Shown: positions 1 through 12,998 of the stretch, one piece after another
Layout: each line of letters starts with the position of its first letter
Position numbering within the stretch: position 1 is the stretch's first letter
Assembly: GCA_030248135.1 (NCBI GenBank)
Contig: JASANC010002552.1
Location: forward strand, 57,365 to 121,364
Reading direction: 5' to 3'
DNA: 64,000 bases
From: Theristus sp. LFF4_11
Taxonomy: Eukaryota > Nematoda > Chromadorea > Monhysterida > Xyalidae
Program-made: the position numbers and the translations under genes
The notes under the pieces: model-generated
The model's input: the letters and a program-made list of their open reading frames with translations, nothing else
Database searches by the model: none
Told to the model about the DNA's origin: nothing

Positions 1-3000
1 AACAATAATAAAAATGTGGCCAAATTCTTCTGAACTGTTCTGGCGCCGAAATGACGGCCACTGAAACTGAAATGTGCAAAAAAATTGGCATAAAAAGATA
101 ACGGCCGTTGAACTGTCGTATTTTACAACATGACCCGATAAGAAGTTTTGAGTAGCAGCGTACATGTTGCTTTTTTGCTCGTTTTCACTCTGTCAGCAAA
201 CACAGCACTACAATGTACGTTGCTAATTGGCTGTAACAATTTTTGACACGTTTATTTGTTATTGGAAAACAGCCAATCAGCTTGTTGTATGTCAGTTTTC
301 GGTCTTATCGTTCATTGTGAGCACATTTGAATTTGGGAGATTACGTGCAGAAACCTGAATGATGACGTTAATTTCAAGATTCTTTTGAGAGATCACGTGA
401 ACACACCGTTTATGAAAACATGTATTGAAAGGCTCTGCCAAATACACTTCGCTGGCAAACAAAAATACGGTTTCTACCGTATTTTCGGTCTCGACACGAC
501 CTAAGCATGAACAACGCCTTTGTTCCTCAGACAAGCACATCGAGAATAGGAAAAAAGAAAACGATTTCTATCTTCAGTCCTGAACTATCTTTACTTGATA
601 TTCAGGGCCATATGTAATGAGATCGTGTTAAGAGTTGAGACCCATCACGGTAGATACCGTGTTCGTCCCATTGCCTACAACTTTTTTCAGAGAGTCACCT
701 GATATAGCAGACTCGTATGTCACACATTCGAACACACTAGAAACTGCTGCATTTGAATTTTCAATTGTAGCACGCTGATTGGTTGTTTACAGCTGGAACA
801 ACCAACCAACGCTGCCACTTTCAAATGCAGCCAATCAGCTGATTGCGAAAGTATGTGCGAAAGTATGTTCTGAGCCAGGCAGTCAGCAGAATGCAACTGC
901 AAATCGCAACTGAAAAAGCAGTCCAGACAAACCAAAACTTGCAAAGAATGTCGTTTTATGCCAGCTTACAGTTCTTGAGATTATCTACAGTCGACAATAT
1001 ATAAAGAAAGGCAAATTCGTCGTGTCACAAAATTTGGAACTTTGACAAAACAAACACAATATCATTTGCGAATTGGTTGGTCCCGATTGAGAACAGAAAT
1101 CGTTGGTATATGCATATGGTATCATCAGTGTTCTTTTGCTGCGGTAAACGCCGGAAAATAACAATAAATAACAACAAAAAACTTCGATTGCGAAAACCAA
1201 ATTGGCTAGTGAAAATTCGATATTTTGATTGTTTCGAAAAAAACACAAAAGATTGTCAGCAGCAACAAAAACAGCACGGCGGAAAATCAAAGAAAATTAT
1301 TGGTCCATCATTGAAAAAAATGTGAAAAATCACAGCTAATCACAACAAAAACAGTCACAACAACACAGAATCAAGCGGAAAATGTCAAGAAAACGTATGA
1401 GACTGAACAAACATCGAAACAAAGACATCGAAAAGCAAGTAACTGCCACAGAAAAATATCCAAACTCAAAACGGCGTTCTGTTCAACGACAAATGATATT
1501 CAAAAAATCCTTAAAAAACAACGTTCCTGGGTGCAGAAGGTGCTCAGAAGATATGGATAAAAAACACTTTAAAACAACAAAAACGCTGAGAACGTGAAAT
1601 TAAAAGTGTGATTAGAACGCGTCAATATGAACAGTCAATGGGTACAGCTCATGGATACAAGGATTACGGTAGCAACCACCGTAACTCCAGTTTACTGTAG
1701 TCCGTGTAGCTTGAATTTTCTCCAACTTATAAACAAAATGATAGTGGTGAAAAGAATTAGCAGTGTCCAAAAAGTGTGAAAATAGAAGAAAACCACACCA
1801 GCCGTTGAAGAGCGTCTGATTTGAAAAGTTGAAAAAAATCGCCAATTGTTTCTCTTGAACTGTCTTACACAGCCAATAAGCTGATAAAAGTTTTTTACTC
1901 CCAACCAAAAACCCTTGGTTTTCAGCGTTGCACAGTCACAGACAGACTGACAAACACACTGGCACAACGCATACTCTATAATAACACCAGAGCACGCCAG
2001 TTAGCCTATTGTGCTAGCTAGTGTGTTTGTAACATGTCGTAAAAAGTGACCGGCTTTCAAATCAGACGTATATAATAAATCCACTGAAATGTCTCGTCTG
2101 TCGCTAGCAAGCCATATACTGGAAAAAAACCTGACTGAACTGGTTTACAGAAAAAGACGACAAAAACAGCGAGTTTGAAAACGTGTCAAACGCAACAAAA
2201 GACAGCGACTGACGAGAGAGGGAGGACAGACGCGCAGAGAAACTTCACTTGCATCTCCTGTATACCAAGCCGAGACACACGAAAAAAGTGTAAAAATATT
2301 TGAAAAATGTATCGCGTTTGCAACTGTGTGCAAACTGTGCGCGTGCAGTGCAAATGTGCGAAAACACAAGAATATACCCGTGTTTACAAAAAATTAGAAA
2401 ATTATTCACTTAGCAATAATTTACAAAAGAACCACTTGCCAAAAAGTTTGAAAAAAACAAAAAAATTGTATACTTCCGTTAAAGCCAGCCAAGTCAAAAC
2501 TAGTAGCACTGCTACTTGCAGAATATTCGCAAAGGAAAACAAGCACATGCAAGTCCAATTCACGTGCTCTGCCGAGCGAACTTGAAATTGAATTGATTCA
2601 ACGACGATTCATTTTTAAGTGGTCACTTTTTGTCGCTGCGAGAAATCGTATCGGTTGGATGGAGCACGTGAATTGGCATTTTTTCAAAAAATACAACAAA
2701 TTATATTGCACTGACACTGTTTGCATCGTGTGAGTGTGTGTTTTTGGATGCATGCAACAATCCTCAAAGACACGAGCCGAAAGCAGGGAGTGAAAGTTGA
2801 CTATTACCGTTTTGTACGAGAATAAAACCAGAATTAAAACTGACAATTCGTGGTGATGGACAAGAAAAAACACTTTTTTCGTTAAAAAATGGAGCTTTCT
2901 GTATATATGAACAGAATATCTCGTCTAAACAAAACACTGCTGATCTAAAACCAAACATAAGCAAACCATGAAGTAACCGGAGAACACTGTAAGTAACAAA

Positions 3001-3296
3001 CAGGCTTGAGGGATGTCGCTCTGTTATGAACATGAAAAACTATATAAACTTCTGAAATCAAAATTGCAGATTTTTTGCGAAACCGTTAACAAAACCACCA
3101 TAAACGCACAAACGTAATCCGTTGGGCACCCAAAAGACGCATCCGAAATTTGAAACCGATATCAAACACAATCTAAAAACATTCGAATCTAGCACGCTGA
3201 TTGGACACCATCACGTTCGAGTCAATCAACAAGCCAAATTTGAAACAGTTGAGCGTTAGCGCTGTATAATACCAAACATGATGGCATCGCGTTATC
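1..3296. other. Gene-free stretch upstream of the EGF gene's 3' end
   Basis: I see no supportable gene here. ORFs are short, AT-rich and lack family features or paired splice signals. Short repeats are present: a CTGATTGGTTG-type inverted motif around 760-850 and again near 3195-3235, of the kind found in the TA-flanked MITEs elsewhere in the window. The leftward 3' UTR of the minus-strand EGF gene (stop at 3737) probably extends into the right edge of this stretch. Confidence 0.5.
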
Positions 3297-3336
3297 CGTG
3301 ATATTCTCATTCAGTTTATTGTCTTTTTTCAGTAGT

Positions 3337-3475
3337 GCGACTCAATGCGTTTGCAGATATCGAAAGGAAATCAGTTTCATGCTGATGCGGCAATTCAAAA
3401 TGACCCCAGTGATTCCTCCGCATCTCATGAACACGGGTCACTTCACGAAATTTGAATTCCCGCGGCAAGCACTGA
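3337..3475. repeat. Short AT-rich MITE-like repeat (GCGGCAATTCAAAAT family)
   Basis: Ends in GCGGCAATTCAAAAT and, inverted, ATTTGAATTCCCGC, around a centre containing GTGA/TCAC pairs. A preceding GTGCGACTCAATGCG block travels with it. Related copies lie near 6505-6610, 16585-16735, 17019-17110, 18255-18330, 21590-21640 and 25660-25740. This looks like a short non-autonomous element family, mostly in introns or gene flanks; coordinates are approximate. Confidence 0.45.
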
Positions 3476-3736
3476 AACTGCTTGCATCCCTACACGCTCA
3501 TTGAGTCGCAGAGCCAAAATCAACGATACAAGTAGAATCGAAATTTGCGCTTTCGAAAAACACGGGCGAAATCAAAAAAAAAAACGAAGTCGCTGCGCGC
3601 CCAGTAGCTCGAAAAAAAGCGCGACCACATACGGAATGCAACGTCATGCCATAAACACAATTGCACAACAATTCTCAACATTTCCCAAAAAACAGAACCA
3701 CCAAACTTCGTTCATACCGGATCCGGGTATGCCGGT

Positions 3737-6700
3737 CTAAATCAGCCGCTCTCCCTTCGGCATCGGCTCCATCGGTAAGCTGCCGCCGCCGTGGCCATTC
3801 GCGATCTCCTCCTTCGCCGGATTGTATTGGCCTTTTAATTTTCGACTCTGTCGCACGAAGCGGACGCCATAAAACGCCGCAACGCCGAGTGCCACGATCA
3901 GCAGCAACGCGAGAATGACGGCGAGTACCGTTGCGGCGGCGCCGCTGCCGTCGCCGCCCGACACGTCCGCAGCCTCGCGGCACAGTTCGACGAACTCTGG
4001 AAAGAAAAAAAAACGATTTTGGTTTGTCGATAGGGATGAAAAAACCGGTTTTTTATTTTTTTTGTGAAAAGAAACCGGTTTTTCACGGTTTTAAAACTGC
4101 TTTTTACCAGGGCTTTTTTCGAAAATGGTTTTCCAGCTTCAGAATATTGCTCTGGAGTTTGCCAAACACACAATTGAGCAGGAAAAGCTGGATAAAATCT
4201 GCTCTTGTCGGCTTTGTGAACAAAAATCAAAAGCGTTGCTTTTCCCGCACAATTGAGCGGTTGATTCGACGACTGAAAACTTGCAATTTGTTTCGACGAC
4301 TGAAACTTCAAATTTTCTATTGGTAAAAACGGTTTTTTTTAATTTTTTCGAGTGAAAAGAAACCGGTTTCTTTTCATGAAAAAACCCGGGTTTTCTCATG
4401 CCATCCCTATTTATCGATCGATCCACCTGATTCTCTAAACAGCCCCCTCCAAAGCTCAACACCCAACTCAAGTCCCAACGCAGTAAATTTTCGCCAAAAA
4501 CCACCCCGCTCCGGGGAAAATCAGACCGGTTCGACAGACGCACGCCACGGGCAACGGCTGCACGACGACCACCGGCTGGCGGAGCAGATCCGGCGGCGTC
4601 TCACTGACGCATCGATGCGTCGTCTGATTCGTGCACGGATTCGCCGTGTCGTTCAGACACAAGTCCGGGCGGCCGCAATTCACGCCGTAGTAGCCGTGGT
4701 CGCAGTCGCAGCGGTATGAAGTGTAACTTGGTGCGTCCGGAACGCAGTGGCCGTGGTGGAGACAGTGCGAGCGAGCGGGCAGCTCGGCGCCGCACGGATT
4801 CGCGAACGTGCAACTGTGAACGGAGAACGATGGAAACGTGTGCGGGGGTGGAGGGAATGATTGGACAGATGAAACGCTGTCGGTTAGGCCTGGTAGACGG
4901 CACTGCTCGTGTTCACCAACAGCAAACACATTTCGTCCCATTTCGTCATACATGTTGAATCAGAATTGACCAATTCTCTATTTTAAAACATCCGTTTATT
5001 CAAGCGTCAAGCCTCGGACTGTCAAAGGCTTGGTTACGATTTCATTGCTTTGTTTAAAAAACTTGACGGCTGGATGCAAAACAAAACAGCTATCATCATC
5101 GAAACACGAGAGACACGGCAAAAATAAAAAAAAACTACGAGCAAAGCTTTCTGTGCTCTCGCAACCACCAATGCAACACCAAAAAAGCTCCACACCACGC
5201 CAAAAACCGACTCACTTGTCGCCCTTCCACCCAGCCGCGCACACACATTCATAATTCTTCACATGCCCGCCGTCGCCCGCTCTCGTCACCGGCGGCGTCT
5301 GTCGATTCTCGCACGTGCCACCATTTCGACACGGATCCGGATAGCAAAAATTGCGAAATTCACAAGTCACTCCGTAGTAGTCTCTGGGACAAGCGCAGCG
5401 GAAGCCGGCCGGTGCGGTAGCGTTCAGCGAGCAGGTACCGCCATTCAGGCACGGGTCTCTAGGCTCGCACGGCGAGTGATCGCAGTTGGTGCCGTGGTAC
5501 GGCTCCGCACAAACGCAGAACGCTGCTCCCGATTGGTTCGTCTCGCAGCGACCACGATCGGTCGCATTGTTGCAATTGAGTAGCTCGCATGCGTTTCGTG
5601 TTGTGGTGGTTGTTGTCGTGGTTGTGGTGGTTGTTGTTGTCGTGGTTGTGGTGGTTGTACTGCTGCTAACCACGGCAATTATTGGCTCTGCAGTGGTGGT
5701 GGTAATGTTTTCGGTGAGCTCCTCGTTATCCTGCTGACCGAAAAAAAGCGCCGCGCTCGTCGGTGAATCACCATCGGACGACGACGTCGTTGGAGCGACT
5801 GTGGTTGGATCTGGGCAAAAAATGACGTCAAAATTGGATTTTTTCGGGGTTTGTTTTGTTTGATGTTGGCCAGGCCCGAAATGCAGAGAACGACATCCTT
5901 GGTCGATTTCACTGTATGTCACAAAACTAAATTCACTGCAACTCGTTGATTGGCTGCTTTTGAATTGTGTGCTAGGTACAGCCAGTCAGAAACGATGCCA
6001 GAAACAACAGATTGTCTATTCCAGAAAGGACCATTCATGAGACATCTGTACTGCTGCAACGCTATCAAAATGGCTCTTAGCTGGCCTCCGAAACCAAGTT
6101 CCTAAAAACTACACAAACAAAACAAATCAGAAAACCAAGAAGCAAACGCACAAACCAGCGGAGAACAACGGTAATCTCCTCAATGTGGTGCCGTTATCCA
6201 CCGTGAACGGCACCCCCGTAATTCCACTAATAATCACCAAACGTTCTCTAGTTGTCGGCGCCTCTGTTGAGAATTGCGATGGCGGAATATTCGAGCGATT
6301 TGTCGAGCCGGTCGCAAAGTTATTTCGTGGAATCGTTCCGATCTGAAGTGGATTCGAGCTCGCTGAGGCTCGATTGAATTCGCCGAACGCTTGCCCGCCG
6401 TTGGATGACGGCTGTAAATAAGTTGGAAACTTCGGTTTAATCGTGCATCGTTTTTTTTCTAGTTCTGCGACACAATGCACGCTTGAAAGTAAGAATTCAG
6501 TCCTGACGATTTACGCGGCAATTGAAAATCGGTTAAAAGTGATCCGCCCCATAACCTGAGTCCCTGAGCTACAGTAGACTGAGTTACTCAGGCAATTTTG
6601 ATTGCCGCATATTGAGTAAATGCATTAAACTAATTTTCGTTTCGACGTCTGCAAACGAGTCGCACAACCAAATAAAAAAAAACAAGACTAGACAACCAGT

Positions 6701-7965
6701 CAAACCCTGTAATTGGTATTACACCGTGTACGTGGAATTGTGCTGCTGTTTGAAGCAACATGTGCGTGAAATGAATGATTGACTTTCATCAAACGGATAC
6801 AGTCGAACTCTTGACTAAATTATCGGCAATCAGCCGATTGGTTGATGATCACGTGATGCATGCTTTCAGTGAAGGCATTGCACTGGGAGTTTGTGCTGCA
6901 CAGAAAGCATGCCTCGTGACGTGATCACACCAACCAATCAGCGGATTGCCTATAATTCGGCGTTCGACTGTACATTATTCCACGTCAGTCTCACCTGCCC
7001 GACGCCGGCGAAAAACCTTGCCGGCGACGCCGACGTGGCTGTGGTGCGAATGAAGTATCGCCTCGTTGTTGTCGATGGTGGTGGCGTCGTCGGCAACAGT
7101 GGCACGGAGGGTGCCGGATTCAACACGAACACACCGCCGCCAGTTTGGCCAGGCGCTGCGGGCCGGGGCGGCGGCTCCTGAGCCTGCGCGGTCGTTTTTG
7201 TCGCGCCGTTTAACAAGATTAGGACGCACAACAACGACAGCTGTACGTGCACACGCCACGCTGCATAGTGGAGAAAGAACCGAGACTTTCGTTTTTTTTT
7301 TGCAGTTCGGCTTTTTTATTGAGCACCCGAGTCCCCGGGGCCCGGCCCGGATCACGGACAGGATTCTGCCGCAGTCGATTGCCACGGCAGGGCAACAATT
7401 GTTCATGAATTGACGGCGGCATTAATTGTTCAGTCAGACGAGACGCTTAGAAGGTCTTGTATGTCCCTTGTCCTGTCCTGTCCTGTAGCGCAGGTGTAGG
7501 ACTTCTGTCTACCATTCTGTAGGCGGAAAGTTCGAACCTCGCTGTGGACAGAACACACAGGTGGCGAAACTATGACTAATTGAACAGTTAGTGGTCTGCC
7601 CTAGACATTGGAGAATAAGTTTCTGTGAAAAAAAACGGAGCTGTGTTCATGTTTCATTGCAGGGGCTCAGTGGTGTAGTAGCACTATTGGGCTATTAAGC
7701 TTGTATAAACTGAGCCCAGGAGTTAAACTGAATAAAACTACAATTTATCTGTCTTTCGTTGATTTTTCAAAGGCTTCTCACGATTTTGTTCACTCACAAA
7801 AACAACATTGCGTTTGAGTGGAGCAACAGAAGACCAAAGCCTCCTCTTTTTCTTTAACTTCCTTAAAACTGTTGACTCAAATCAAATTAACAAAAACTTG
7901 ATCGCAATCGCAAACAACAAACCTTGAAAATGGCAAGTGAAGCCACGCAGAAATGAGCGAAACAT
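3737..7965 (-). CDS. Type I membrane protein with five EGF-like domains and Thr-rich stalk
   Basis: Spliced model, minus strand: 7965-7923, 7260-6995, 6411-6156, 5810-5216, 4813-4527, 3996-3737; 1,707 nt, 568 aa, all junctions GT-AG and in phase. The N-terminus gives a hydrophobic signal segment (about residues 18-35), then a Pro/Ser/Thr-rich stalk ending in a run of about 20 Thr. Five EGF-like units follow (about residues 262-490), recognised by Cys spacing and repeated CxNGGTC and YYGVxC motifs. A membrane helix (about 504-527) and a 41-residue basic-start cytoplasmic tail complete it. By family it should be a cell-surface adhesion or signalling protein; no DSL domain is visible, so I do not call it Delta. 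The second exon has no in-frame ATG, so the first 43-nt exon (phase-matched, ATG at 7965) is an inference and the weakest part. The last intron contains a hAT-like MITE. Confidence 0.85.
4031..4409. mobile_element. hAT-like MITE in the last intron of the EGF gene
   Basis: About 380 bp with terminal inverted repeats TAGGGATG...CATCCCTA followed by inverted AACCGG/CCGGTT-rich sub-terminal sequence. Flanks tttgtcga (4023-4030) and tttatcga (4410-4417) match at 7 of 8 bases, consistent with the 8-bp target duplication of hAT elements. No ORF supports autonomy. It lies wholly in the intron between 3997 and 4526. Confidence 0.7.
6800..6970. mobile_element. TA-flanked MITE, CACGTGAT family (copy B1)
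   Basis: Long inverted repeats starting CAGTCGAACTC and containing GATTGGTTG and (G)ATCACGTGATGCATGC; bounded by TA on both sides, as expected for a TA-target (Tc1/mariner-type) non-autonomous element. It lies within the first large intron of the EGF gene, ending about 25 bp from the exon 2 donor. Confidence 0.75.
7470..7740 (+). repeat. Possible tRNA-derived repeat with Pol III B-box-like motifs
   Basis: Contains AAAGTTCGAACCTC, matching the B-box pattern GWTCRANNC, preceded by a GCGCAGGTGTAGG block that could be a degenerate A box. A second GGTGTAGTAGCA block follows at about 7670. This suggests a tRNA-derived SINE unrelated to the family at 17.2, 24.4 and 32 kb. I did not find a second clear copy, so it is tentative. 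Confidence 0.3.
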
Positions 7966-8433
7966 AAGTCTCCAAACACAATCCAATAAAGCTGCCGTCG
8001 TCGTCGGCTTCTTCAATTTCATTCAGATTCCAGAAAAACCAGTAGCAGCAGATGGAAAATTTCAGAAAAAATGCTGCTTGAAGCTCGAATGAATTCAGCC
8101 TTCGTTGAATTCAAGTCATTTTTTCTTGATTTCAGATGATTTGGAACGTTTTTTGGTGCCCGAATGTCCGCACTTTGTCTATCACATATTATGTTGTGTT
8201 GTGGTGTGTGCAATCGTCGTCGTCGTCTCCTCTGGTCAACTGTTAGAACCTGTGCGCTGTGCTGTTCGAAAGTTCGTTCGTTGATTTTCTGAAAAATTGT
8301 GTGTGACGAAGCTTTAGGCGACGCTCTTTTCTTTTGAACAATTAAAAAATGACGATTTTTGTTTGTTTTTTTGACAATTCGGAACGGGGGTGTCGAACGG
8401 ATACCGGATGTACAAAAACTCTCGAGTTGGGGG
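7966..8433. other. Intergenic, upstream of the EGF gene
   Basis: Presumed 5' flank of the minus-strand EGF gene. I see no coding exon. A CGTCGTCGTC tract near 8215-8227 is low complexity. No TATA box could be placed with confidence. Confidence 0.4.
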
Positions 8434-10217
8434 TAGAGATGTAAGGGTCAAAAAAAATTTTTTTTAATTTTTTTAAAAAAGTAAAAAAATGAACATTTTT
8501 TTTATTTTTTTATTAAAAATTTTTGAAATTTTTTCTTTAATGTGCCCTGAAAATGCCGTTTTTGGCATAATTTTTCGAAAGTTCAACAAAAATTTTCTTT
8601 GACTTTACCTTGTCACTTAGTCTTCAACGCTGCAGGTGGTATTCTGGATTGATTTATCGACTGTTTTCAGCCTTGGTGAGTGATGATCGACTCGCGTATT
8701 GAAGTACTTGAGCGTCGCAAAGGCTAGTTCAACAAATTCCGATGTCGCTAAGGTGAGATAGAAGCAGAGAACTCACATTTACGCATCGTTTTTCAGGATC
8801 TCGAAAGGTCGAAATTGCACTGTCTGCCACTGCAAGCGTAACTTCGTTGGTTGCTCGTTGCTGTTTCGCCTCGTGTCGTCAGCATGATCATCACACCGGT
8901 TTGTTGTTGAACTTGTTTCCGTGTTATTTGAGGTGAATTGAGAGGCAAAACACGAGACGTGATGTCGTCGGTGGGAAAATGGGGTCGCCGAAAGGTTGGC
9001 CTACATAGGGAAAGAAATATTTCCTAAAGCTTCATTACTAAAGCGCACGCGCACGTGGCATCGGCATGCTCATGCTCATGATCCACTAGCGCGCCTGCAC
9101 ACGCTCCGGCCCCAATAAGAACTTGTTCAAAACGCAATTGTTCTGACATCTTCCTTCTTGAAAAGGCTTGGCTTAGGTTAGGATTAGGTCAGGATTATGT
9201 TTCGCTTAAAAAAACTGGTGAGTTGAAGGAGAAACTGATATGTAATGTAACGGCGAATGAAATCGGTTCATCGTCCTGATTTGTTTCCTGATCTATTTTC
9301 CGCATCGACAAGCTTTACAGATGGGTTCCCGACACTTCTCCACAGGTGGGTAGATGCTGTGCGTGTGCAGCCGCTGCACCCGTGCCAGTGGAATGGATTT
9401 TTGATGAAGATGCATGTGCATTTCTTTCATAATGTAGCACTCCGTCGCCGGGCTCGTGTACTATTCCGGCCCGCGAAATTCCGGCCCGTAGAATTCCGGC
9501 CCGCTCATTCCGGCCCGAAGAATTCCGGCCCGAAGAATTCCGGCCCGGAGAATTCCGGCCCGGAGAATTAGCCAGCAAGAACAATAATAAACCACACGAA
9601 GTGATTTTTGGTAAATAAATTCTTAAGTGATTTTTATTTTTGTTTAGAACTTGCTTGCAGTGACTTGTTGTAGGTTCCTAATCCTAAGCCAAGCCTTTTT
9701 GATAAGGTAAAAGGGTCACAAATCCAGTTCATGATAAAAAAATTTTAAAATTTAGTTGTAGTTTTTTTCCAAAAGGTTTCACTTTCCAAAAAAACAAACA
9801 GGACGAACATCATTGAAAATACACTGTAACATGTGAACATCGATATTTTTCTTTTATTATTTCATTACCAAAATCACTTCGTGTTGTTTAATATTGTTCG
9901 TACTGGCGAAAATTCTCCGGGCCGGAATTCTCCGGGCCGGAATTCTTCGGGCCGGAATTCTTCGGGCCGGAATGAGCGGGCCGGAATTCTTCAGGCCGGA
10001 ATTAGCGGGCCGGAATTGTACCCCCCCGCCGTCGCCGAAACCAAGTATGAAATTTTCACCCTCCTCCCATATGAATGGGGGTCATATGGTAAGTCGGTGG
10101 CTCCTCAGATGGTGATATTCGGACTCCCTGAAAAATTCTGAACAACTTTCATTAAAAACAAATTAAAATTTTTTTTTAAAGAAAAAAAATAGAAATTTTT
10201 TTTTCTTGACATCTCTA
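8434..10217. mobile_element. hAT-like non-autonomous element with nested foldback, perfect 8-bp TSD
   Basis: Terminal inverted repeats begin TAGAGATGT and end ACATCTCTA, each followed inward by long A/T runs. The flanks are gttggggg at 8426-8433 and gttggggg at 10218-10225, a perfect 8-bp target duplication, which is the hAT hallmark. The 1,784-bp element contains no long ORF. Its left interior (about 8540-8720) shares sequence with 20110-20270 in the degraded relative at 20 kb. A GC-rich foldback has inserted inside it. Confidence 0.75.
9455..10020. mobile_element. GC-rich minisatellite foldback element (FB copy 1)
   Basis: Two inverted arms of tandem ATTCCGGCCCG/AAG-type units (about 9462-9571 and 9905-10018) flank an AT-rich centre containing AATCCTAAGCCAAGCC. 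The same arms and centre recur at 53616-54186 and 60268-60839, so this is a mobile repeat and not a local expansion. Short ORFs across the arms translate to repeated Pro/Gly/Arg-rich units and are not genes. Confidence 0.7.
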
Positions 10218-12067
10218 GTTGGGGGCCAGCGAGCGTGCCGTCTTGTTGAAAAATCGTCTTTTTATTTTATTTTTAATTGAAAACTAAAGTTGTGCCAAAT
10301 GAATCAGGAGGGAGTCGGAAGTAGAAGTCCAAACACCTGTCGAATGTTTTTTATTTCACTTTATTTGGAGGCGACACTACAATGGCGTTCCGGATAAATG
10401 CCGAAAACACAGAGAACTTACAAAATTTCAAGTGGAAATTGAAAAAGGGCACTGTTTCATGCTAATTTTTGAAAAGCGTGCCCTTTCAAACTAAATAATT
10501 TCAAGGAGTGCTAAAATGATGTGAAAGCGCTTTGGTGTTATCATCAGTTGTGTATACTTTTTCTGTGTCTTAAAAACTCAGTATACTTGACCACAGTGAA
10601 ATTTTAACAGCACGCATATAGCAACAATCGCAATTGTGCAAACAAGACGAAAAACTACCGCCAAAAACTTTTTAATTCACCTGCACTCGGGGATTTGTCT
10701 TGTTCCTTTCAATTCGTCTTTCTCGCGCTCACACGCTTGTTGAGTAGTAAATACTTGCGTACACAAAGATACAATGCCATTTTTCTCAGTATTTGTGTTT
10801 ATTTCCTCCCACAATGCGACATAAACGCGTTCATTTTCAAATGAAAATGAGAAAAAAACTTTTAGTATTGCAGTTTCGGTTGTGTAAAAGCGATTTATTG
10901 GTCGAAACTTACAGGGCTATAAACTACATAACTTTCACTGACGTGAGACATCCAATATCCAAAGAACTAAAATATCTGGTGTACAGCTTAAAAATCGATT
11001 TCTACAATCAAATGGACTGACTTTGAGAAAATCTTTGCAGAGTGCAAAAATGAAGAAAGGCAAACAAAATGAATTCAGCTTCCGTGGAGCGAAAGTTACA
11101 TAAAACTTTTAATACTTCAACAACAACAAAGAAATCAAAGTGAACATATACCTGTATCTGATATGTACAATCACAAAAAATGAAAAGTATCTAATGATAA
11201 AAAAAATGATAACACGAACAAATCTGATGTTCCGGCTGGTTTGCGACAACAGAGAGCGCAAGCAGTGTGTGAATCCTGTTACGTTTGTCTGTATTTTTTA
11301 AAGTTCCAAACGAAACTTGCGATATGTCAGTTAACGCTATTATCTGCTGTTTACGGCGGCAGTTTGCTATTTACTATTTAATAACACCATCACCATATGA
11401 CGGCATTATCAAAAATAAAATTCGCGCAAACTATGCATCCACACTCTACTAAATGGGAGAGCGAAGCCTAAAATGATAAGTTTTTGAATGTCGGTCATCA
11501 GCCGACGAATGAATGCATAGTATAACCGAACACAAACCAGGTGAACGCACGAAAACTGTGCGCGTGAATGGTGGTGGATGACGCGACGAGACGACCACGG
11601 TGCACACACGAAAAAGGCAATTGTTCAACTTTTTCGCTGTGCCACCACAGAAATCAGATCCTAACACATTTTGCGCGAAAATTTTGAAGAATGGAAATTC
11701 TTTTTCGATGTCTCTGTGGTCCATCAGAATGTCAAAAAGAAAAGGTCACCAGCATTATGATTCGTCGCATCATTAACCTTGACTTTCAACGGACAATTGA
11801 AAGTTGGTCGATTTTCACAGTTAGTATTGCGATTTGAACGAAATTTGCAGTTGTTATTTTGCGTCGTTATAGCGCGTTTCTAAGACGCCAAATTGATGAA
11901 CATAAAACGTATAGGCGTCTTGAAATATTTTGCATTGCTCAATTTACTGAGAAAATTTTAAGGCATCTCCCCAAGGTAAGGGAAGTGCATGGCAAAGGAA
12001 ATCGCGGGAATCACGCCTAAGCCTGGTTAATTTATTGTCTGTTGACGCTGAAAGACTGAGCACTCTG
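10218..12067. other. Gene-free AT-rich interval
   Basis: I see no gene, RNA gene or clear repeat between the hAT-like element and the next MITE. The ORFs at 10793-11020 and 11409-11724 have no recognisable domain and no flanking splice signals that extend them. Confidence 0.5.
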
Positions 12068-12233
12068 CAGTCGAACTCTAAATTATAGGGAATCAGCTGA
12101 TTGGTTGGTGGTCACGTGATGCATGCCTTCCGTGCAGAAATTGCTTTGGGGACAAAGTTTGGTTTGCATAGACAGCATGCATCACGTGATCACCAACCAG
12201 TCAGCTGATTCCCTATAATTTAGAGTTCGACTG
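12068..12233. mobile_element. TA-flanked MITE, CACGTGAT family (copy B2)
   Basis: Well-preserved inverted repeats of about 55 bp: CAGTCGAACTCTAAATTATA with ATCAGCTGATTGGTTGG and CACGTGATGCATGC, then the reverse arm. The right boundary is followed by TATA; the left flank is less clear. Confidence 0.8.
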
Positions 12234-12998
12234 TATATAAACGCCATAATATTGCAGAGTTACAAACACCAACACATGCATACGATAACTGTTCACGTCA
12301 ATGTATCTTACATACGTGTGCCTGTATGTTTGTTTGTAATTATGCAACATACCGTATTACTGTGTTAACAGAGTGCACTGTCTTAGCCCAGAAGTTGGCT
12401 AATCGTGATTGTTCATTGAAAAATCATTGCCGGATTCTTACAATTTTATGTTTTTTTATTGTCCTTCAATTCGGCGTGCATTACTGCATTATAAACTTTT
12501 AAAACAAAAAAAGTATTTCTTGTTCTCAATTTAAACAATAATTATGCTTTTATTCACCAATCAACGGTGTTAAAATAAAACACCATCATGTCCAAATAAT
12601 AAAATACTTGGTGCACGAAAAAGAAAACAAAATGTGCAGCAAGAAACAATAAAAAACCATCATTATGTAACAAACAACGAAAACCTGGAAAATAAAGTCA
12701 ATGGTAAAATGAAAAAAACGAAAACTCCGTTGACAATAAAACCAACCGATATGCGGTAACAATGATACAGTATGTACAGAACAGAAAACATGCTGGATTA
12801 AAGAACATATTGTCGATAAAGGTTACAGGAATCTATAGAAAGAAACAGAAATAACAAACACACATACTGAGAAAAGTCACACTTAACAAGAGATTTACCG
12901 CGTCGCCACTGATCATACAGGTTACTCAACAGTTTTGTTAGGTTCTTTGTTGAGTACTTTTTTTCACTCAAGTAGTGCAGTGCTCGCAACAAAGAATA
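12234..12998. other. Gene-free interval
   Basis: AT-rich sequence with no supported gene. Adjacent to the paired MITEs that follow. Confidence 0.4.

Noticed and set aside
3675..3983. Arg-rich 102-aa minus-strand ORF
   Set aside because: Wrong frame of the last EGF-gene exon; the correct frame gives the membrane helix and joins the upstream exon in phase.
5486..5737. Plus-strand ORF with a long Val run
   Set aside because: Antisense of the Thr-rich stalk of the EGF gene; the true frame has phase-matched exons and EGF cysteines.
9257..9571. 104-aa ORF with repeated Pro/Arg/Ser units, and relatives at 53.3, 54.8, 59.5 and 60.9 kb
   Set aside because: Translation of GC-rich minisatellite arms; all frames give repeats and none has other protein features.
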